Source: an uncultured Gammaproteobacteria bacterium | GTDB taxonomy: Bacteria; Pseudomonadota; Gammaproteobacteria; Arenicellales; JAANXG01 | Direction: 5' to 3' | DNA: 64,000 nt | Assembly (NCBI GenBank): GCA_947258785.1 | Contig: CAMYJT010000002.1 | Span: 62,001-126,000 of the forward strand | Part shown: positions 18,826-30,801 of the stretch, one piece after another | Layout: each line of letters opens with the position of its first letter | Numbering within the stretch: the first letter of the stretch is position 1 | Position numbers and translations under genes: made by a program | The notes under the pieces: generated by a model | The model's database searches: none | Told to the model about the DNA's origin: nothing | Seen by the model: only the letters and a program-made list of their open reading frames with translations

Positions 18826-20112
18826 TTACACCGCAAAGGTCAACTGCGACGCATCTGCATCCACATAAACCGGAAACCGGCGGCAGGTTGCCAGCACCTC
18901 TTGATGCACACGTTTGCGTATCGCCGCATCCTGCGGACTATCAAGGATGTCACAGATCCAAGCGCCGAGACGCTTCACTTCCGGTTCCCGGAAGCCCCGG
19001 GTCGTAATCGCCGGTGTGCCGATGCGGACACCGCTGGTGACGAACGGGGACTGCGGGTCGTTGGGAACGGCGTTTTTGTTCACCGTGATGTTTGCAACAC
19101 CCAGCGCCGCTTCAGCATCCTTTCCCGTCATCTGCTTATCGATCAAATCGATCAACAATAAATGGTTGTCGGTTCCGCCGGACACGACCTGATAGCCCCT
19201 GTTCATGATCTCCGCCGCCAGAGTCTTCGCGTTGCTGATGACCTGCGCCTGATAAGATTTAAATTCGGGCATCAGCGCCTCCTTGAAGGCCACCGCCTTC
19301 GCGGCGATCACATGCATCAATGGCCCGCCTTGAGATCCCGGGAACACCCGCGAATTTAGTTTCTTTTCCAGCTCAGGATTACTGCGCGCCATGATGATCC
19401 CGCCCCGCGGACCGCGCAATGTCTTGTGAGTGGTGCTGGTCGTGACATCGGCTATGCCGATCGAGCTTGGATACAAACCAACTGCGACCAGTCCGGCAAC
19501 ATGAGCGATGTCGGCAAGCAGATAGGCGCCGACGCGGTCGGCGATATCTCGGAAGCGCTCCCAGTTCAGCACCCGCGAGTAAGCGCTGAAACCGGCGATG
19601 ATCATCTTAGGTTGGTGCGTCTTTGCGAGATCGTTGACCTGATCGTAGTCGACCTCGCCGGTCTCGTAATCCAGGCCATACTGCACCGCGTTGTAGAGCT
19701 GCCCGGAAAAATTGACCTTCGCGCCATGAGTCAGGTGTCCGCCGTCCGCCAAACTCATGCCCAAAATGGTGTCTCCCGGCTTCAATAAGGCCATGTACGC
19801 CGCCGCATTGGCCTGGGAACCGGAATGCGGCTGAACATTTACGTAGGCGGCACCGAACAATTCCTTGGCACGCTCGATGGCGAGGTCCTCAGCCCGGTCG
19901 ACGTATTCGCACCCTCCATAGTAACGTCGGTGTGGATAGCCCTCGGCATACTTGTTGGTCAGCACCGACCCCTGTGCCGCCAAGACCCTGGGGCTGGCGT
20001 AGTTTTCCGAGGCGATCAGCTCGATATGTTCCTCTTGACGACGCTGCTCCGACGCGATGGCCGCCCAGAGTTCATCATCAAAACCCGATATGGTCATGTC
20101 ATGGCTAAACAC
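18826..20112 (-). CDS. glyA: Serine hydroxymethyltransferase
   Basis: PLP enzyme that interconverts serine and glycine and feeds one-carbon units to tetrahydrofolate. Family motifs are [44 protein letters not shown] and the PLP lysine in [19 protein letters not shown] start at 20112 is favoured because AGGAG lies 6 bp before it; the ATG at 20097 is the alternative and matches the usual N-terminus less closely to a ribosome-binding site. It heads the glyA-nrdR-rib block. Confidence 0.97.
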   Translation of the reverse strand: MFSHDMTISGFDDELWAAIASEQRRQEEHIELIASENYASPRVLAAQGSVLTNKYAEGYPHRRYYGGCEYVDRAEDLAIERAKELFGAAYVNVQPHSGSQANAAAYMALLKPGDTILGMSLADGGHLTHGAKVNFSGQLYNAVQYGLDYETGEVDYDQVNDLAKTHQPKMIIAGFSAYSRVLNWERFRDIADRVGAYLLADIAHVAGLVAVGLYPSSIGIADVTTSTTHKTLRGPRGGIIMARSNPELEKKLNSRVFPGSQGGPLMHVIAAKAVAFKEALMPEFKSYQAQVISNAKTLAAEIMNRGYQVVSGGTDNHLLLIDLIDKQMTGKDAEAALGVANITVNKNAVPNDPQSPFVTSGVRIGTPAITTRGFREPEVKRLGAWICDILDSPQDAAIRKRVHQEVLATCRRFPVYVDADASQLTFAV

Positions 20113-20137
20113 TTGAATCTCCTAATGCTGGACAAAA

Positions 20138-21151
20138 TCAAGAAACTATTTGTTTCTCGTCGGCGCCCTCTTTTTTCACCGGCAGCATGTCTTCGCGCGA
20201 CACTCCCATTATCAACACCGTGGGACTGGCCACGAATATCGAAGAATACGTGCCGACGATGACGCCGATAATCAATGCCGTCGCGAAGCCGCGCATGACT
20301 TCACCGCCCAGCACGAGTAAGGCGGCCAAAACCAATAAAGTCGTCAACGAAGTCAGCAGCGTCCTGGGCAGGGTCTGATTGATGGATCGATTCATAATTT
20401 CCACGACACTGCCCCGACGCATTTTCCGGAAGTTTTCGCGAATTCGGTCGAACACCACTATGGTGTCGTTCAATGAGTAACCGATTACGGCCAGAATCGC
20501 CGCCAGCACGGGTAAGGAAAATTCCATATACAACAGAGAATACATCCCAATGGTAACAATTACGTCGTGGACCAGGGCCACCACTGAAGCGATGGCAAAA
20601 CGCCACTCAAATCGCCAGGCCACATACAGAAGGATTCCGACCAGCGCATAGATCATGGCCAAGCCGCCTTTCTCGGTCAGCTCTCTGCCGACCTGTGGAC
20701 CGACAAATTCGACGCGGCGCATCTGCACGCTGCAATTCACCGGGTTTGGATCCCCCGCCTTCGTACACTGCTGAACACGGCCCTGAGAGGACTCGCCCAG
20801 TGTCTCCCGCTGGTCCCGGCGCAACGCTTCCACGACCGCCACACTCAGTTTGGCTCCGGTGTCGTCATCCCGCACCGGCAATCTGACCATGATGTCGCGG
20901 GAAGTACCGAAATACTGCACCCGCGCATCCTCGACGCCGGCCTCACGCAGGGTCTTGCGGACCTCGCTGACTTGGACCGACTGATCGTAACCGATCTCCA
21001 CCAGGGTGCCGCCCGTGAAGTCGATGCCGAAATTCAATCCGCGAACGAACAACGAGACGATCCCGACTGCGATGACCACCGCGGAAACAACCCACGCCAA
21101 TCGGCGCCGGCCCAGGAAATCAATGTTTATATTTTTAGGCAGGATACGCAT
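20138..21151 (-). CDS. secF: Protein translocase subunit SecF
   Basis: Membrane partner of SecD that uses the proton gradient to help preproteins leave the Sec channel. At 337 residues it has an N-terminal membrane segment, the GLNFGIDFTGGTLVEIGY motif, a periplasmic domain, and five further membrane segments including IGYSLNDTIVVFDRIREN. Its start overlaps the secD stop by one base (TGATG). There is a short intergenic gap to glyA on its 3' side. Confidence 0.97.
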   Translation of the reverse strand: MRILPKNINIDFLGRRRLAWVVSAVVIAVGIVSLFVRGLNFGIDFTGGTLVEIGYDQSVQVSEVRKTLREAGVEDARVQYFGTSRDIMVRLPVRDDDTGAKLSVAVVEALRRDQRETLGESSQGRVQQCTKAGDPNPVNCSVQMRRVEFVGPQVGRELTEKGGLAMIYALVGILLYVAWRFEWRFAIASVVALVHDVIVTIGMYSLLYMEFSLPVLAAILAVIGYSLNDTIVVFDRIRENFRKMRRGSVVEIMNRSINQTLPRTLLTSLTTLLVLAALLVLGGEVMRGFATALIIGVIVGTYSSIFVASPTVLIMGVSREDMLPVKKEGADEKQIVS

Positions 21152-23034
21152 CAGATGGACAACCTCTGCACCCGGCGACCTCCGTAAATGAGATTTATGA
21201 CACCCCGGGTCCCCACGATGGCGGTGAACATCGACGTGACAATGCCAATGCTCAGAGTGATTGCAAACCCCTTGATCGGACCGGTACCGAAATTAAACAA
21301 CACAATGGCGGCGATCAGGGTGGTGATATTGGCGTCAACAATGGTGGACAGCGCACGGTCGTACCCGACATGTATGCTTGCTTGCGGCGAGTTGCCGTTG
21401 GCAATCTCCTCACGTATGCGTTCAAAAATCAACACATTTGCGTCAACGGCCATGCCCACCGTCAGCACTATCCCGGCAACCCCCGGAAGCGTAAGTGTGG
21501 CTTGAAACAAAGACAACACCGCCACGATCAACACTAGATTGATCATCAACGCGGCGCAGGCTACCGCACCGAACAAGCGGTAGTAAATGATCATGAAAAC
21601 GAGAACGAGCAGAAAGCCGATCAGTACCGAACGAAAACCCTGATCGATGTTGTCCTGACCCAGGCTGGGTCCCACGGTTCTTTCTTCAATAATCTCGATT
21701 GGCGCGGCCAGCGCGCCGGCACGCAACAACAACGCAAGGTCCTGAGCCTCGACTATACTGTCCAGGCCCTCTATCTGAAAACGCTTGCCCAGTTGGTCAC
21801 GAATAACTGGTGCCGTGATCACATCTTCGACGCGGCGTTTAAGCTTTACCGGATTCCCCTCGGCATCCAACACCGGAAGACCGCCTGCATCCCGCTTGGT
21901 TTCCTGTTTTATTTCGATGTAGACCACCGCCATGCGTTTACCGATATTCTTGCCGGTTATCCGCTGATTAATTGCCGCACCGCGGGAATCCAGCGTAATG
22001 TAGACTACCGAGCCGCCGGTGCGGGAATCGATTCCGGCGGCGGCATCAACGACGTTGTCGCCGGAATAGATGACTCGCTTCTTCAGCAGAATTTGACCCC
22101 CCCTGCGCTGTCGCAACAACTTGGAACCGGGAGGTACCGACCCTTTAAGTGCCGCCTGCAGGTCGTGCTCTTCGTCAACCATCATGATCTCGAGCGTAGC
22201 GGTGCGGCCGAGAATTTCCTTAGCCTTCGCGGTATCCTGCACGCCCGGCAGTTGCACGACAATACGGCGGTCGCCCTGTTGCTGGACGACCGGTTCGGCC
22301 ACCCCCAACTCGTCGACACGGTTGCGCAAGGCGGTCATATTCTGATCCAGCGCGAACTTCTTGATGTCTTCCTGCTCCTGAACGCTGATCGTAGCCACCA
22401 GATACGGTTTTCCCTCCCGGTTTGCGTCTTTCAATTCAAGTTCCGGAAGCTCCCGGTCGATGACCTGCCGCCCCCGCTCGCGCTGTTCCAGGTCGCGAAA
22501 CTTGATTTCGACCCCACCGCTCGGGATCTGTCTCACCGTCAAATATCGGACCTTATCCTCGCGCAGCGCCGCACGCAGATCACCGACGTATCGCTCTTCG
22601 GCGCGTTTAAACGCACCCTCGATATCGACCTCCATCAGGAAATGCACACCGCCTCGCAGGTCCAGACCCAGATACATCGGCACACCACCGATACCGGCGA
22701 GCCAGTTCGGTGTGGTCGGCAACAGGCCGAGGGCAACCGTGTAGTTGTCGCCCAACTCCCGCTGCAGCAGGTCTTTAGCCTTAAGTTGAATTTCGGTGTC
22801 TGCAAAACGAAGCTTTGCGCCTTTATTGTCCAGGCTTGCACGCTCCCAGCGGATATCCGCTTCAGCCAGGCTCCGTTGCATCCGGTCCATCAAGACCTGA
22901 TCGACACGGAACGAACGGATTCCGGTCACCTGTACCCCAGGGTCTTCACCGTAGAGATTCGGCAGGGCATACAGCAAACCGGGGATGACCACCAAGATGA
23001 TCAGAATATACTTCCAAAGCGGGTATTGATTCAT
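21151..23034 (-). CDS. secD: Protein translocase subunit SecD
   Basis: Large subunit of the SecDF accessory complex in the inner membrane. The 627-residue protein begins with an N-terminal membrane segment (YILIILVVIPGLLYALPNLYG). The DLRGGVHFLMEVD motif (around 117) and a large periplasmic region follow. The C-terminal membrane domain includes GMAVDANVLIFERIREE and GPIKGFAITLSIGIVTSMFTA. It is about 10 residues longer than the E. coli protein. It follows yajC by 3 bp. Confidence 0.97.
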   Translation of the reverse strand: MNQYPLWKYILIILVVIPGLLYALPNLYGEDPGVQVTGIRSFRVDQVLMDRMQRSLAEADIRWERASLDNKGAKLRFADTEIQLKAKDLLQRELGDNYTVALGLLPTTPNWLAGIGGVPMYLGLDLRGGVHFLMEVDIEGAFKRAEERYVGDLRAALREDKVRYLTVRQIPSGGVEIKFRDLEQRERGRQVIDRELPELELKDANREGKPYLVATISVQEQEDIKKFALDQNMTALRNRVDELGVAEPVVQQQGDRRIVVQLPGVQDTAKAKEILGRTATLEIMMVDEEHDLQAALKGSVPPGSKLLRQRRGGQILLKKRVIYSGDNVVDAAAGIDSRTGGSVVYITLDSRGAAINQRITGKNIGKRMAVVYIEIKQETKRDAGGLPVLDAEGNPVKLKRRVEDVITAPVIRDQLGKRFQIEGLDSIVEAQDLALLLRAGALAAPIEIIEERTVGPSLGQDNIDQGFRSVLIGFLLVLVFMIIYYRLFGAVACAALMINLVLIVAVLSLFQATLTLPGVAGIVLTVGMAVDANVLIFERIREEIANGNSPQASIHVGYDRALSTIVDANITTLIAAIVLFNFGTGPIKGFAITLSIGIVTSMFTAIVGTRGVINLIYGGRRVQRLSI

Positions 23035-23037
23035 CGG

Positions 23038-23373
23038 TTAGGACTGCGCTTCCTTGACGGTTCCCTTCGGCATCATGGTTTGCACGGCATGGCGCTGAAC
23101 TTTGATCTCGACACCCTTGGCGACCTCCATCGTAACGAAGTTGTCGCCGACATCGGTTATCCGACCCAGGGCGCCGCCGGCGGTGACCACCTCGTCGCCT
23201 TTTTTCAAGTTGGCGACCATCTCTCGATGCTGTTTCTGGCGCTTCTGCTGCGGTCGGATGAGCAGAAAATAAAACAGCACAAAAATCAATACGATCGGCG
23301 CTAGACTCAGCAACCCGCCCGACGGATCGCCGCCTGCAGACTGGGCCCAGGCATCTTGAATCAACAGACTCAT
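23038..23373 (-). CDS. yajC: Preprotein translocase subunit YajC
   Basis: Single-span membrane protein that associates with SecDF. From the ATG at 23373 it has 111 residues: a short N-terminus, the membrane helix APIVLIFVLFYFLLIRPQQKRQK and the cytoplasmic domain LKKGDEVVTAGGALGRITDV. A longer frame to 23442 exists, but AGAAGGA precedes this ATG and the MSLLIQDAWAQ start is typical. It lies between tgt and secD, as in most Gammaproteobacteria. Confidence 0.96.
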   Translation of the reverse strand: MSLLIQDAWAQSAGGDPSGGLLSLAPIVLIFVLFYFLLIRPQQKRQKQHREMVANLKKGDEVVTAGGALGRITDVGDNFVTMEVAKGVEIKVQRHAVQTMMPKGTVKEAQS

Positions 23374-23515
23374 GAATTGGTTTCCTTCTCGCTGTAGTGG
23401 AGTATGGCGCCGCACCGGGGAACCCCGGTCAAGCTGACGCAAGGATCACCGGGCCCGCCGGGACGGGCGCCGTATTATGCCATAGGGTTACTGGAAAAAT
23501 GAGGGGTCAACGTGA

Positions 23516-25716
<2,201 letters not shown>

Positions 25717-25728
<12 letters not shown>

Positions 25729-25744
25729 TGTCAACCGCTATACT
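25717..25744 (+). promoter_or_regulatory. Putative promoter of tRNA-Leu
   Basis: TATACT (25739-25744) is a good -10 box, 19 bp before the mature tRNA 5' end. TTGCTC (25717-25722) at 16 bp spacing is a possible -35 box. The region overlaps the queA start codon on the other strand. Confidence 0.5.
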
Positions 25745-25762
25745 TGAATGTTGATGCAGTTG

Positions 25763-25849
25763 GCCGAGGTGGCGAAACTGGTAGACGCGCCAGACTCAAA
25801 ATCTGGTGGTGGCAACACCGTGTCGGTTCGAGTCCGACCCTCGGTACCA
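25763..25849 (+). tRNA. tRNA-Leu(CAA)
   Basis: The cloverleaf is complete. The acceptor pair is GCCGAGG/CCTCGGT with a G1-U72 wobble. The D arm is GCG/CGC. The anticodon stem is CCAGA/TCTGG around loop CTCAAAA, giving anticodon CAA. The long type II variable arm is GGTG-GCAA-CACC, and the T arm is GTCGG-TTCGAGT-CCGAC. The terminal CCA is encoded. It is a single gene, not part of a tRNA cluster, lying between queA and the RiPP-type radical SAM gene, which is transcribed towards it. Confidence 0.97.
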
Positions 25850-25933
25850 GTCATCGTCCCACCGGCCACACGCAGGGGCGCGCCCCGCCGTAGCAGAGCT
25901 CGAGACTGACCGGGCGATACTCGCCCCGCCTGC

Positions 25934-27754
25934 TCAATGCTGAAATCTGTTTAGCAGTTCGGCCGACGCAGTCGCCAACGGCACATAGCGGGCGCCGACC
26001 ATCATGCCATAGTCCTTCAGCAGCGCCTCCTGCAAAAGCCTCTTGTCGTTTACATCCGGTTTGGCGCTGAGCGCGAAAGCGACCATGGCCTCATCGACGA
26101 ACTGAGGCGCCGCCGTGGCCGGATCAGTCCTGGTGTCGTACAACATATAGACGGCGTCGGACAGTTTCCTGGCAAAGAATACCGGTTTATCCGGCCTTGC
26201 CCAAGCGTCCTGCCATTCCACGATCAACCGATCAATAGCATTCCTCAATTCGGGGCTCTGATTTTCCAGACTGGGATAGTCCCCGGTGAAGTGATAAGCG
26301 AGGGTGCCCGCGTCGATGCGGCTCGGATAAATCGAGCGGTAACCCGCCAGCGGGCGGAGATTGCCGATTCCAAATTCCGACGGCCTATCGAAGTAGGGGC
26401 TGAATCTGTCGATGGTCACTTTGTGAAAGCCGGTAGGTGGTTGCAGGTGTTTGAGTTTCGGTAATATCCTGAACAATTCCTGGTAGTCATCCGCTTGTTC
26501 ACCGGGAAATCCAAACAGCATGTTCCACAACAGGTACATGTCCAGCCCCCCGGCATACCTGAGCAAGGCGATGTTCTGAGCGGTGCTGACGCCTTTCTTC
26601 ATGTGTGTCAACAGCGGATCAATCAACGATTCGATGCCGGGTTGGATGTACTTCACTCCGCTTTTGTGCAGCTGCACCAGTCGGTCCAGCGAAAGGTTGG
26701 ATTTCTGCTCGTAAAACAGCTCGATGCCCGGGATACGCTGCTGCAGCAGCGGCAACAGCGTTTTGAAGTACCCGTAGGGCATGATGTTGTCCGACAGATA
26801 AATCTTGCTGATTCCGGTCTGCGCGACAATGACTTCGAGATCGCCTAGGGTTTTGGAGGCCGATTTCCCCCTGAACGCCATGCCGGTGCCGTTCAACCCG
26901 CAAAACGTGCAGTGATGTTTCTGTCCCCACCAGCAGCCCCGGCTGGTTTCATAGGGGATGAACAGCTTCCGCTTGTCGATATCCGCCGCAAACAGTTTGA
27001 GCTGCGTCAGATACTCGCCGTAATCGGCAACCGGCAGCTCATCCATAGTCCTGCACACCTCGCCGTTGACGATCCGATGCGTGGGCAGGTCGTCGTCCGC
27101 CAGGCGTGACAGGAAATCCACAAACGACTTGTCACTTTCGCCTGAGAACAGGTAGTCGATCTTATCCGTGAGCGCCGCCAAACCGCCGGCCATGGCGGCT
27201 TCGACATTAGCGCCGCCAATGATGGTGACGGTCGAGGGTGACAGACTTTTTACTAATTTCAACAGGAAAATACTGGCGTTGTTCTGATCGAAGTAAGACG
27301 AGCAGCCGACAACGCGATAACCGGCTTCAACAATGGCCCCGGCGATGACGCGGCCCCAACTCGACAACAACTCGTCGAGTTCGCCAATTTCCAGCAGAAC
27401 ATCGGCATATCGTTGTCGATACGAACCGCGGCGGTGGTGGGCTGTGGACAAAACTTCGTCGCTCCCCAGCGGCTCGCCGTAATGCGCCAGCCGCGCAAAC
27501 ACCAGCTCTCCGATCAACGGATGTTGATCGTATCCGGCGTTTATTTTCTTATACCTTGATTCTCCCAAATAATGATAGAGACTCAGGTTGGCGTAGAACA
27601 CCGACACCTGGAATCCGTTCCGCCTTGCCAGTGCCTGCAACAGATGCGCCGCCAGAGAAGGATACTTTGGATTGAGAAACGGCGGAATGACGATCAAGGT
27701 GTCCGCCGCGGGTAAAGCCTCAGTGACCAAAGATCGCAAACTTGGCTGCATCAT
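25934..27754 (-). CDS. RiPP maturation-type radical SAM protein (rSAM_ocin family) with B12-binding-like domain
   Basis: A 606-residue protein. The N-terminal 200 residues resemble a cobalamin-binding Rossmann domain (LIVIPPFLNPKYPSLAAHLLQAL, then VGCSSYFDQNNAS and IIGGANVEA). The radical SAM core has the unusual CX7CX2C motif SRGCWWGQKHHCTFCGLNG with Cys274, Cys282 and Cys285, which marks the RiPP maturation radical SAM protein 1 group (TIGR03975-like). Known members modify ribosomal peptides encoded nearby, often with nitrile-hydratase-like leaders. No precursor gene, transporter or peptidase is seen close by. It follows panC by 75 bp on the same strand and could be in that transcript. The substrate is unknown. 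Confidence 0.82.
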   Translation of the reverse strand: MMQPSLRSLVTEALPAADTLIVIPPFLNPKYPSLAAHLLQALARRNGFQVSVFYANLSLYHYLGESRYKKINAGYDQHPLIGELVFARLAHYGEPLGSDEVLSTAHHRRGSYRQRYADVLLEIGELDELLSSWGRVIAGAIVEAGYRVVGCSSYFDQNNASIFLLKLVKSLSPSTVTIIGGANVEAAMAGGLAALTDKIDYLFSGESDKSFVDFLSRLADDDLPTHRIVNGEVCRTMDELPVADYGEYLTQLKLFAADIDKRKLFIPYETSRGCWWGQKHHCTFCGLNGTGMAFRGKSASKTLGDLEVIVAQTGISKIYLSDNIMPYGYFKTLLPLLQQRIPGIELFYEQKSNLSLDRLVQLHKSGVKYIQPGIESLIDPLLTHMKKGVSTAQNIALLRYAGGLDMYLLWNMLFGFPGEQADDYQELFRILPKLKHLQPPTGFHKVTIDRFSPYFDRPSEFGIGNLRPLAGYRSIYPSRIDAGTLAYHFTGDYPSLENQSPELRNAIDRLIVEWQDAWARPDKPVFFARKLSDAVYMLYDTRTDPATAAPQFVDEAMVAFALSAKPDVNDKRLLQEALLKDYGMMVGARYVPLATASAELLNRFQH

Positions 27755-27829
27755 GACACCGGTGAACGATTAACGCCGACCGCAAGCGGTCAGTTCCGAT
27801 TGCGATGCGGTCGGATGGCCGAACTCGAG

Positions 27830-28681
27830 TCAGGGCGACTCAAATTCAATATTGTCGATCAAGCGCGCGTTGCCGAGTCGCGCCGCCGCCAGCGCCACCA
27901 GTCTCCGGTCTTGCTGGGCCGGGACATCCAAGTCGCCTTGCCGTCGCACACTAACATAGTCTGGAACAAATCCCAGCCGTTTCAGCTTCTCGAAGCCGTC
28001 CCGTTCGCTACCTGGCAGATCAGCTCTGCAGTGCTTGATCGAATCACGTACCGAGCACAAAGTTCCGTAGAGACCGGGTGCAACAGCCCGCTGCTCGGTG
28101 GACAGGTAACGATTGCGCGAACTCAACGCCAGGCCGTCCGCTTCCCGCACCGTGTCAACACCCAAGACGCGAATCGGCATCGCCAGATCAGTGACCATGC
28201 GCCGGATAATCGTGAGTTGTTGATAGTCCTTCTTACCGAATACTGCGAGATCGGGCTGCACGATATTGAATAGGCGATTGACGACCGTAGCAACCCCCAC
28301 AAAATGCCCCGGCCGGTGTTGCCCGCACAGTATAACCGTCAAACGCGGCACCTCCACCTTGGTCTGCAGGTCCGGGCCACACGGATACATGGTCGAGTCG
28401 TCCGGTACGAACACGATGTCGACGCCATGCGCTCGCAGGGCGGCCAGGTCCTCTTCCAGCGTCCGTGGATAGTCATTGAAATCCTCGTTTTCACCGAACT
28501 GCAGCGGATTGACATAGATACTGGCAACCACAGTGCACACCCGGGTCCGCACAGTCTCCACGAGGCGCAGGTGCCCGGCATGCAGGTTCCCCATGGTGGG
28601 CACGAAGGCAAGCTCCCCGCCTTCGGTTCGCCGATCACGCACCACCGCCCGGATCGAGCTGATGTCGTTAACGACAATCAT
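27830..28681 (-). CDS. panC: Pantothenate synthetase
   Basis: ATP-dependent joining of pantoate and beta-alanine. The HIGH-like motif PTMGNLHAGHLRLV, VASIYVNPLQFGENEDF, the VFGKKDYQQLTIIRRMVTDL segment and LALSSRNRYLS (KMSKS-like) are intact. Length is 283 from the ATG at 28681, which overlaps the kinase stop region (TAGTGATG). panB, normally between the kinase gene and panC, is absent here. Confidence 0.97.
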   Translation of the reverse strand: MIVVNDISSIRAVVRDRRTEGGELAFVPTMGNLHAGHLRLVETVRTRVCTVVASIYVNPLQFGENEDFNDYPRTLEEDLAALRAHGVDIVFVPDDSTMYPCGPDLQTKVEVPRLTVILCGQHRPGHFVGVATVVNRLFNIVQPDLAVFGKKDYQQLTIIRRMVTDLAMPIRVLGVDTVREADGLALSSRNRYLSTEQRAVAPGLYGTLCSVRDSIKHCRADLPGSERDGFEKLKRLGFVPDYVSVRRQGDLDVPAQQDRRLVALAAARLGNARLIDNIEFESP

Positions 28682-28683
28682 CA

Positions 28684-29358
28684 CTACGCAGACGACAAGG
28701 GATTGAAAAAATGCCTGCCGCGCCGGATTTTTCTGATGTGATCCAACAGCGTCTGGAAGTCGTCTTCCCGATCGGCGAAATTGAGTTCTGCCGCATTGAC
28801 GATCAACAACGCCGCGTTGTCGTATTGATAGAAGAAGGTCATATAAGAATCGACCAACTGCTGAACATAGTCACGCTCGATGTAACGCTCGTAGTCGACA
28901 CCACGTTTGCGAATCCGGTCCATGAGTACGTCCAGCGGCGCCTGCAGGTAAACCACCAGGTCCGGCAGTGGCGCGTCGATAATCAACTGACTGTATACCT
29001 GCTGGTAGAGCCGATGCTCGTCGTCTTCCAGCGTCACTTTTGCAAACAACGCATCTTTTTCCAACAGAAAATCCGCAACACGTACCGGACTGAACATATC
29101 GCTCTGTTTGAGCTCTTGTAACTGCCGTACCCGCTGAAACAAAAAATACAACTGGGTCGGCAGCGCATACTGCCTGCGCGATCGGTAAAATCGCTCCAGA
29201 AATGGATTCTCATCGGGTCTTTCCAGCACCATCTGGCACTTCAGCGCCTTGGCCAAGCGGCGGGCCAGACTGGTTTTACCAACACCAATGGGCCCTTCAA
29301 CCACGATGTAGCCCGGCGCTGAGTCCGAGGTCTGCGTATTGTCGATCCTGTGCAACAT
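28684..29358 (-). CDS. Deoxynucleoside kinase family protein
   Basis: Likely phosphorylates deoxynucleosides; the family includes deoxyadenosine/deoxyguanosine kinases. The P-loop VEGPIGVGKTSLARRLA is near residue 20. ERPDENPFLERFY follows, then the DRS-like region RVADFLLEKDALFAKVTL and LVVYLQAPLDVLMDRIRKRG. This gene is commonly found in a folK-kinase-panB-panC group in Gammaproteobacteria; here it directly precedes panC. Its substrate cannot be read from the sequence. Confidence 0.88.
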   Translation of the reverse strand: MLHRIDNTQTSDSAPGYIVVEGPIGVGKTSLARRLAKALKCQMVLERPDENPFLERFYRSRRQYALPTQLYFLFQRVRQLQELKQSDMFSPVRVADFLLEKDALFAKVTLEDDEHRLYQQVYSQLIIDAPLPDLVVYLQAPLDVLMDRIRKRGVDYERYIERDYVQQLVDSYMTFFYQYDNAALLIVNAAELNFADREDDFQTLLDHIRKIRRGRHFFNPLSSA

Positions 29359-29440
29359 TGGGCGACGCTGAATCGTCAGACGGATCCGACAGTCATCAAG
29401 AAGTTAAGCGGCTAGCGAGCGCAATACTATATCAAGTATC

Positions 29441-30208
29441 ATGGCGCGGACGGCATCTGGTTATTGTGAATTGAAACTTTTTCCAGCGAGGCTCGATGAC
29501 GCGCAGGCGCGGCAAAGAGAAGCGTCGTCGGAGGTCGTCGATTGTTACTCGGCGCGGGCACCGGCGACCACCGACCAGGTGACCCCGGCACAGATCGTCA
29601 TCGCCCTCGAGCAGTTCTTCGATATCGCCCAACGGCTGGACTGTGAATACGGTGAAACGGCCGCGATTGTTCAGGAAGATGTCAGCCAGATCGGCGATTA
29701 TGGCCTACAATTGCTGACCGATCTCAGCAACTGGGCGAATCAGCTCGATCTGCAGCAGGCCGCGAGCGAGCTCCGGCTCGCATCTCTGGGGGCGAGCGAC
29801 TGGGTGCTCCGCCATCACGGGGAAATCCGCACCCCGGAGATCGTTGTCGATACCCTCGCCAACCTGGCTAATACTACCAGTGACGTGGAAATACTTAAGC
29901 AATTAGAATCGGTTATGACAAACACTTTACATGGATTATCGACCTTCCATAAGCGCGACCTGGAGACCACAAACCCAGGGCGGCCGTGGCGTGTGTTGCA
30001 CATCAACCGCGCCATTGTGGCCACCCGCACACTGGACCCGACCGTGATGCGCCGGGTGTTCGACGAGTTCGTCCAGGAACTGCCTGCGGAGGCGCCACAG
30101 TTCTTTGCCGAGGGACAAGCACAAATGACTAAATCCGTGTATCCGGAAGCGGTTCGCGAGATCGTCCGGGACTACTATGACATCTGGCATCGCCGACGTA
30201 TGCATTAG
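29441..30208 (+). CDS. Conserved-looking hypothetical protein
   Basis: Not recognised. The 255-residue product is soluble by inspection, with no signal peptide or membrane segment and a mostly helical composition ([43 protein letters not shown]). The C-terminal half holds [16 protein letters not shown] and ends in RRRMH. It starts divergently from the kinase gene and lies 20 bp before yciB, so it may be cotranscribed with yciB, the YciI-like gene and bolA. Codon use looks like that of its neighbours. No ribosome-binding site is obvious at the ATG. Confidence 0.75.
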   Translation: MARTASGYCELKLFPARLDDAQARQREASSEVVDCYSARAPATTDQVTPAQIVIALEQFFDIAQRLDCEYGETAAIVQEDVSQIGDYGLQLLTDLSNWANQLDLQQAASELRLASLGASDWVLRHHGEIRTPEIVVDTLANLANTTSDVEILKQLESVMTNTLHGLSTFHKRDLETTNPGRPWRVLHINRAIVATRTLDPTVMRRVFDEFVQELPAEAPQFFAEGQAQMTKSVYPEAVREIVRDYYDIWHRRRMH

Positions 30209-30228
30209 ACGTTCAGGAACCACTCCCC

Positions 30229-30801
30229 ATGAAACTGTTGTTCGATCTATTTCCGCTGCTGATTTTCTTCGGCGTCTTTTCCGTTTACGACATATTTGCG
30301 GCGACTGGCGCTGCTATCGCGGCCTCCATCGTTCAGGTCGGCTGGCTCAAATTTTCAAAAAAGCCAATCGAGCCGATGCACTGGATCACGCTGGCTGCCA
30401 TCGTGCTCCTCGGTGGTGCAACCATTCTGCTCCGGGACGATGCGTTCATCCGCTGGAAGCCGACCGTGGTGTATTGGTGCTTCGCGGCAATTATTTTTGG
30501 AACGCAGGTGTTCGGCCGCAAAACGGCGGTGGAGTACTTAATGGGCGGCAAGATGGAGTTGCCGTCCAACCGCTGGCGATTGATGAATCTCAGCTTCGGC
30601 GTGTTTACCCTCGTGATGGGCATACTGAACCTGTATGTCGCTTTTTACTATGGCGCCGACATGGATCCGGAAGTTCAGCGCACGCACTGGGTTTATTTCA
30701 AGGTTTTCGGCACCCTGATACTGACTTTCTTGTTCATTTTCCTGTTGATGCTGTTCATCGCCAAAGACATCAAAATGAAAGAGGCCCACGAGGACAACTG
30801 A
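30229..30801 (+). CDS. yciB: Inner membrane protein YciB (septation protein A family)
   Basis: Polytopic inner-membrane protein of 190 residues; relatives affect cell envelope and septation. It has about five membrane segments, the N-terminus [17 protein letters not shown] and the conserved [15 protein letters not shown] and [16 protein letters not shown] stretches. Its stop overlaps the next start by one base (TGATG), so the YciI-like gene is translationally coupled. Confidence 0.95.
   Translation: MKLLFDLFPLLIFFGVFSVYDIFAATGAAIAASIVQVGWLKFSKKPIEPMHWITLAAIVLLGGATILLRDDAFIRWKPTVVYWCFAAIIFGTQVFGRKTAVEYLMGGKMELPSNRWRLMNLSFGVFTLVMGILNLYVAFYYGADMDPEVQRTHWVYFKVFGTLILTFLFIFLLMLFIAKDIKMKEAHEDN

Noticed and set aside
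21793..23304. Plus-strand ORF of 503 codons
   Set aside because: Antisense to secD and yajC; no motif, signal or ribosome-binding site of its own.
27778..27791. GACCGCAAGCGGTC palindrome downstream of panC as a terminator
   Set aside because: The stem is short and no T-tract follows on the minus strand, so it is not reported as a terminator.
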